From assembly GCA_963402885.1 (NCBI GenBank), contig OY727096.1, positions 25,897,820-25,961,819 on the forward strand: a stretch of 64,000 nt of DNA, in the 5' to 3' direction. The stretch's first letter is position 1; each line of letters starts with the position of its first letter. A model generated the notes under the pieces. That model was not told where the DNA came from. It was given only the letters and a program-made list of their open reading frames with translations, and did no database searches. This document shows, piece after piece, positions 61,201-64,000 of this stretch. Source of the stretch: Antedon bifida (taxonomy: Eukaryota; Echinodermata; Crinoidea; Comatulida; Antedonidae). A program made the translations under genes and the position numbers.

Positions 61201-63980
61201 AGTCTCATCGTTCTTGTCTAGAATCTGAATAAACACATCGACGAACTCGATAAACTGTGGAATTCCATCGTCTGTTACTTGTACATTGAGTGAGTAGTTT
61301 TCCAGTTGTTCTCGGTCAGATGGGTTTGAGGTGGTTGTGATTTCTCCTGTAAGTCGGTTGATCTGGAAAGCGTTGCCTGTGTTGCCAGATTGGATAGAGT
61401 ACGTAAGACGAGCATTGTTACCAGCGTCAAAGTCCGTTGCAGATACATTTACAACAGGTGTACCTTCAGGTGAATTCTATCAATTAAAGAATTTAATATG
61501 TAAATATCAGATAAGCATAACAATACATGCAACTTTGCACTATTTAATCCTGATGTGAATTTATCTGTAATTTTTGAAAGAAAGCATGGAATAATGTTCT
61601 CATACTCTAAAATTATGATTTACTGTTGGCTGTAAAAAAGAAGTAAAACAATATACCTCATCTATAGAATCATTGAATGCGCTTGCTGTGAACCGTGGTG
61701 GATTGTCGTTGATGTCTTCCAATGTCACATTTACTTGGATGGAGTTGTTTAAAGAGGGGTTCCCTCCATCAGACGCAACAACCTATGCATGAAAGATAAA
61801 AAAAGGTTTTAAATATATCCATGAGTTTATTAATTTATCTTTGTAAAATAGTATAAATGTATATTTTTTTGATATATAAATATGTTACAATATATACCAC
61901 AATACTGTATTCTGCGATAACTTCTCTGTCTAGTATTCGAGTTGTCCTTAGGGTAACCAAATTATTGGCACCAATATCAAGATAAAATGATGTTGGTGAA
62001 TTTCCAGATTCAATTCTGTATGTAACCTGAAAGAAAAAATGAATAAAAGTAAGGAGTGTAATGTCAACTGCAATTTAAGAAAAGGTGGCATTAGGAATTT
62101 TTTGGATCTTTTTGTCTTTTAATTGTGTTATAGTCACAAGTAACCGCATAACCACCACATGTATTTTAACGAAACACAATGCTATAAAATACTACTAAGT
62201 TACTACCTGCCCATTAACACCATCATCCGGATCGGTGGCTCGGAATGATGTAACGGCTGAATTAGCCATCTGGCTCTCAGTGGTAGTGACCAGAACTACT
62301 GGATCTACATCAAACGTTGGGTAGTTATCATTAACATCTTCAACGTCGATCCGTACCTAGTAAGATATAAACATGATTGTCAACAAACTGCATTGATGTA
62401 CAGTATTGTTACAGGAACATATATCCTCTTTCAATAATTGTGTGACTGTACTTACTTCTGTTGATCCTTCTTGAGCACCTCCATCAGAAGCCAAAACATT
62501 GAAAGTATACAGATCAGTTACTTCTCTGTCTAGAAGTCCAATTGTCCTAATCTCACCCTAAAGAAGTATAGTATCATTTAAATATCTATGTGTACTTCTG
62601 TCTACTCTATGTATCCAGCTGAGGGTGATTAATTTCTTCTCAGCATGAGATAATATTCCGAGTAGAGTCGAGTTGCGTTTAGGATAGGTTAGAGGCACTT
62701 AAATACAACCAAAATATAGCGTCAGGCACAAAGGATTCTGGTGCTAGAACAATTCTTATAAGGACTTAAAATGAAAGATACATGTACATATCTGGCTCAT
62801 ATGTAGTTTAAAACACACAGTGCCTCTTTCAGAAAGAGAAGGGAGTCTCTGTGTCCCAATAGGTTGAAAAGGACTTGTATTATGAGAAGTAAAACATGTT
62901 ATACTTACTGACATTGGGTCAATTGTAAAGAGCATGAGAATGGAGGAAGGAGTGTTAGGACTAAGACTGTAGACGAGGGTGTTCTGATCAGGGTCAGTTG
63001 CAAGCACCTGTAAAAACAAATTTTAAATGAAAATAATAATGTACATCATTCGTTTATAGCAATTCAATTATGTTTTAAGACCAATCTACATACCTAGCAT
63101 GTTTTCTTATTTGGGTTTTCTTATCTTTAGATGAACTTAATCCTAAGTATGCAGGTTTTTTTCAAAAATTACTTTAATAATATTGCTGTCTAGAAAACAA
63201 AATATACTAACTTACCTGTAAGACAGTTGAGTTAATAGGAATATTTTCAGGTACCGATTCGCGATATTGATCTTGCATGAACTGTGTCTGCTCATCAACG
63301 TTGCTCAGCTCAATAGTAACCGTAGCTATACCTGTGTTGAATGGTGAAGCTTGGTCTCTTGCACTGATTTGTAGAGTGTAGTTTCTGACAAGTTCAAAGT
63401 TTAGAGTATCAGCTACAGTTATCTCTCCATCATCTTCATTAATCAAAAATTTACCCTCATCGTTTCCTGAAGAAAGAACGTTTTTGAAATTCGGAATAAA
63501 AAATTGTTTTAAAAGAAAAAAAGTTAATAAGACACAAACTGAATTGATTCCTGTAACATTCATAGCTAAATTAGAAGAAAGAAAGAGGAATTCCAAACAT
63601 TTGGAGTTTCAACGATGTCACCTCTCAAAAGTGACATAATTCACCAATAAACAATAAAAGTTGAACAATAAAACATATTATAAATGTATATAAACATGTA
63701 GCATCAAGATTAGAAATACATTCAGATACTATTCACCATCTTTTGAGGGGTTTTTAATTGGTAAAATGTACGTCGGCTGAATGAAAGTAGTGGACCTACT
63801 CACCTTGGTCTATGTAATATTTAATATCTCCTCCTGCTCCTAAATCATTATCCGTTGCCAAGACGGTGATAACAAATGTCCCAGGTACAGCATTCTCGTC
63901 AAGGTTTAAGCGTTGGTAAACCAACTGACTAAATTCTGGAACCTCATCGTTGACGTCTTCAACAATTATATTCACTCGCA
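45228..63980 (-). CDS. CDH23: Cadherin-23-like protein (3' portion, 42 exons)
   Basis: Forty-two exons chain in phase from 63980 down to the stop at 45228-45230, giving about 2,596 residues; the 5' end lies beyond the window. There are about 19 cadherin-repeat linkers of the D-x-N-D-N-x-P-x-F type (VNDNYPTF, INDNPPRF, INDNTPQF, VNDNSPVF, VNDNVPQF, VNDNGPIF and others), repeated A-T-D and L-D-R-E motifs, then a membrane-adjacent domain, one transmembrane helix and a cytoplasmic tail. The segment KDERVILIIDASVDTVRSKE, then EELLSNITGG and VIFHVINQETGEV, matches the membrane-adjacent region of cadherin-23, which forms tip links with protocadherin-15 in vertebrate hair cells; this separates it from FAT and dachsous. 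Human CDH23 has 27 EC repeats, so roughly a third of the ectodomain should be upstream. Role in this animal is inferred: long heterophilic or homophilic adhesion, possibly mechanosensory. Confidence 0.82.
46445..47021 (-). CDS. CDH23: Cadherin-23-like gene: three short cytoplasmic exons
   Basis: Exons 46974-47021 (48 bp), 46777-46824 (48 bp) and 46445-46502 (58 bp), in transcript order, encode KKVLRTDEQCLTHWK, GKKVRKVDEYGMDVLS and GDSGIGVDEADGHKNLYELQ. They join the transmembrane exon to the long tail. The two 48-bp exons are in-frame cassettes and could be skipped without a frameshift. Confidence 0.8.
47191..47315 (-). CDS. CDH23: Cadherin-23-like gene: transmembrane exon
   Basis: The exon encodes ALSSVEGGSGLGFFEWMW, then the hydrophobic helix LILAILIFLAALIAAILL, then CCCVR at the cytoplasmic face (a probable palmitoylation cluster). 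Donor is GTAGGT; the following exon supplies the third base of Arg. Confidence 0.9.
47494..48913 (-). CDS. CDH23: Cadherin-23-like gene: membrane-adjacent domain (three exons)
   Basis: Exons 48825-48913, 48270-48425 and 47494-47551, in transcript order, encode VSLLTKDERVILIID, VRSKEEELTELLSNITGG, ETYIDADGVTNLDQTQVIF, HVINQETGEVHDGDEV and KLIQANYIEIEKLFNLN. The E-E-x-x-x-LLSNITG motif and the HV-N-x-T core are the signature of the cadherin-23 membrane-adjacent, ferredoxin-like domain. This block is the main reason for the CDH23 assignment. Confidence 0.85.
49148..50442 (-). CDS. CDH23: Cadherin-23-like gene: last EC repeats (four exons)
   Basis: Exons 50335-50442, 49891-50023, 49531-49773 and 49148-49431, in transcript order. 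They carry VVVATDQGN, ITDRDDNQPMFEQL, FSINKTTGEVFVNGELDRET, INDVNDNGPIF, VSAVDPDIGDED and FTIDRETGLVFLNKGL. This is two repeats leading into the membrane-adjacent domain. Confidence 0.85.
50785..51136. mobile_element. MITE with TAAAGATGTATTGTC ends in a cadherin intron
   Basis: The left end TAAAGATGTATTGTCTCCC and right end GGGGGACAATACATCTTTA are inverted complements. The flanking TTTAAAG and CTTTAATG fit TA or TTAA targeting. About 350 bp, noncoding. Confidence 0.65.
51188..53114 (-). CDS. CDH23: Cadherin-23-like gene: EC repeats (four exons)
   Basis: Exons 52906-53114, 52303-52477, 51660-51877 and 51188-51382. Motifs include FIIDPDTGIITTNRTLDWE, ITDVNDEPPKF, FRIDNKTGKIYLAKTLLDR, IIDINDHAPVF and TTQIFDREEKDIYT. 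The last exon has a lone Cys (VIGCGSAMDVDFG), unusual in an EC repeat. Donors and acceptors are canonical and phases agree. Confidence 0.85.
52775..52890 (-). mobile_element. tRNA-derived SINE fragment in cadherin intron
   Basis: The minus strand has a B-box-like region near CCAATGTTCAATTCTGATTA. Similar to the fragment at 56256-56392 (GTTTCATTCCTGATTTAG). Confidence 0.35.
53287..55042 (-). CDS. CDH23: Cadherin-23-like gene: EC repeats (five exons)
   Basis: Exons 54862-55042, 54593-54696, 54132-54272, 53613-53706 and 53287-53490. Motifs include VTATDNDIGEAGELTYTI, TTQPFDREVDGDVIEF, IKDVNDNVPQF, VSATDLDYNNTVRYSI and LTIAATDQSGMYSTTV. Two repeat junctions lack the calcium linker: VVIENRFTPIPG and IDILDLQIGSSITF. 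Confidence 0.83.
55402..57387 (-). CDS. CDH23: Cadherin-23-like gene: EC repeats (four exons)
   Basis: Exons 56910-57387, 56499-56717, 55719-56029 and 55402-55518. Motifs include VISATDGGNPAQTGTSVV, VANINNSPPYF, MPLDREVVETVRLTIKATD, ITDINDNTPVIEQL, VIDVNDNSPVF, VRATDLDSGAFGEIIYTL and GKIFVANELDRNQNEYF. The 478-bp exon holds the end of one repeat and most of the next, including an enlarged loop (about 20 residues around AGREVIPSTATPTV). Confidence 0.85.
56256..56392 (-). mobile_element. tRNA-derived SINE fragment in cadherin intron
   Basis: On the minus strand GGAGCTACAGTATAGCTTGG and TAGTTAATAGGCTTGCGTTC form the tRNA-like head, followed by a degenerate B box and CCTGATTTAGTGCC. Same family as 52775-52890 and 18352-18475. 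Confidence 0.45.
57907..60066 (-). CDS. CDH23: Cadherin-23-like gene: EC repeats (seven exons)
   Basis: Exons 59933-60066, 59417-59623, 59217-59324, 58952-59065, 58698-58791, 58253-58444 and 57907-58022. Motifs include FEIDPDTGMLSLRPGVTLD, VIATDDGTPSQTG, VTNINDNTPQF, FRIDPITGIVYLNKSAG, FDIDPATGQLTTKVALDAE, ITNLNDNSPIF and FVIDPQTGVIT. One junction is non-canonical (VSVISVERPPVF). Confidence 0.85.
60301..63007 (-). CDS. CDH23: Cadherin-23-like gene: EC repeats (eight exons)
   Basis: Exons 62909-63007, 62456-62557, 62207-62356, 61898-62026, 61657-61782, 61033-61476, 60784-60900 and 60301-60469. Motifs include VLATDPDQNTLVYSL, IGLLDREVTDLYTFNVLASD, VEDVNDNYPTF, RATDPDDGVNGQVTYRI, LEDINDNPPRF, VSATDFDAGNNARLTYSI, ILDKNDETPTF and VQDINDNMPMF. 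All but the last of these exons are phase 0-0, so each is individually skippable. Confidence 0.85.
63216..63980 (-). CDS. CDH23: Cadherin-23-like gene: most N-terminal exons in window
   Basis: Exons 63804-63980 and 63216-63466, in transcript order. The first encodes IIVEDVNDEVPEF and VLATDNDLGAGGDIKYYI; the second LINEDDGEITVADTLNFE, ISARDQASPFNTG and a degenerate linker LSNVDEQTQF. The first exon starts mid-codon and needs an upstream exon outside the window. Confidence 0.83.
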
Positions 63981-64000
63981 CTGTGAAAGAAGATAAATTT

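Noticed and set aside
45228-63980. Assignment as FAT, dachsous or a clustered protocadherin
   Set aside because: There are no EGF or laminin-G domains before the membrane, and the membrane-adjacent LLSNITG domain fits cadherin-23.

Overview
The window is animal nuclear DNA: AT-rich, with many short exons bounded by GT...AG introns, polyadenylation signals, hairpin-type MITEs, tRNA-derived SINE fragments and non-LTR retrotransposon tails. Tandem SRCR exons, a gel-forming-mucin-like architecture and frequent AGGCCTAGGC-type motifs suggest a marine deuterostome invertebrate, most likely an echinoderm. The species cannot be fixed from the sequence. All exon boundaries below were chained by hand, using splice consensus and reading-frame phase.

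Region 1 (1-34,683, + strand) is the 3' portion of one very large secreted glycoprotein gene. I chain 55 exons with continuous phase, about 3,640 residues, and the 5' end lies outside the window. In order the protein has: an F5/8C (discoidin)-like domain; a Thr-rich mucin linker; TIL and VWC cysteine-rich modules; a mucin linker fused to an LDLa-like domain; another TIL/VWC module; five SRCR domains; VWC and TIL modules; six more F5/8C-like domains alternating with Thr/Pro (PTS) mucin blocks; a VWC domain; and a C-terminal cystine knot (CTCK) before the stop. It resembles a gel-forming mucin or VWF-type protein in which discoidin-like domains occupy the positions of vertebrate mucin CYS domains. 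No VWD domain is visible in the window.

Region 2 (37,827-42,871, + strand) is a complete 11-coding-exon gene for aladin (AAAS), a WD-repeat nucleoporin of 513 residues. It is preceded by a dense AGGCCT-motif island and a possible 5'-UTR splice acceptor. It is followed by a minisatellite of about 190-bp units.

Region 3 (45,228-63,980, - strand) is the 3' portion of a cadherin-23-like gene. I chain 42 exons, about 2,596 residues: about 19 extracellular cadherin repeats, a membrane-adjacent domain with the CDH23-type LLSNITG motif, one transmembrane helix, and a cytoplasmic tail with tandem GG(L/F)VNGGYQ repeats. It converges tail-to-tail with AAAS and its 5' end lies beyond 64,000.

The three genes share no obvious pathway: extracellular mucus or matrix, nuclear pore, and cell adhesion or mechanosensory links. 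The most unusual part is the modular, actively duplicating mucin gene. Its modules are nearly all phase 1-1 units. They include a recent 2.08-kb tandem duplication, an A-B-A-B SRCR array, and PTS blocks built from 7- and 13-residue Thr repeats.
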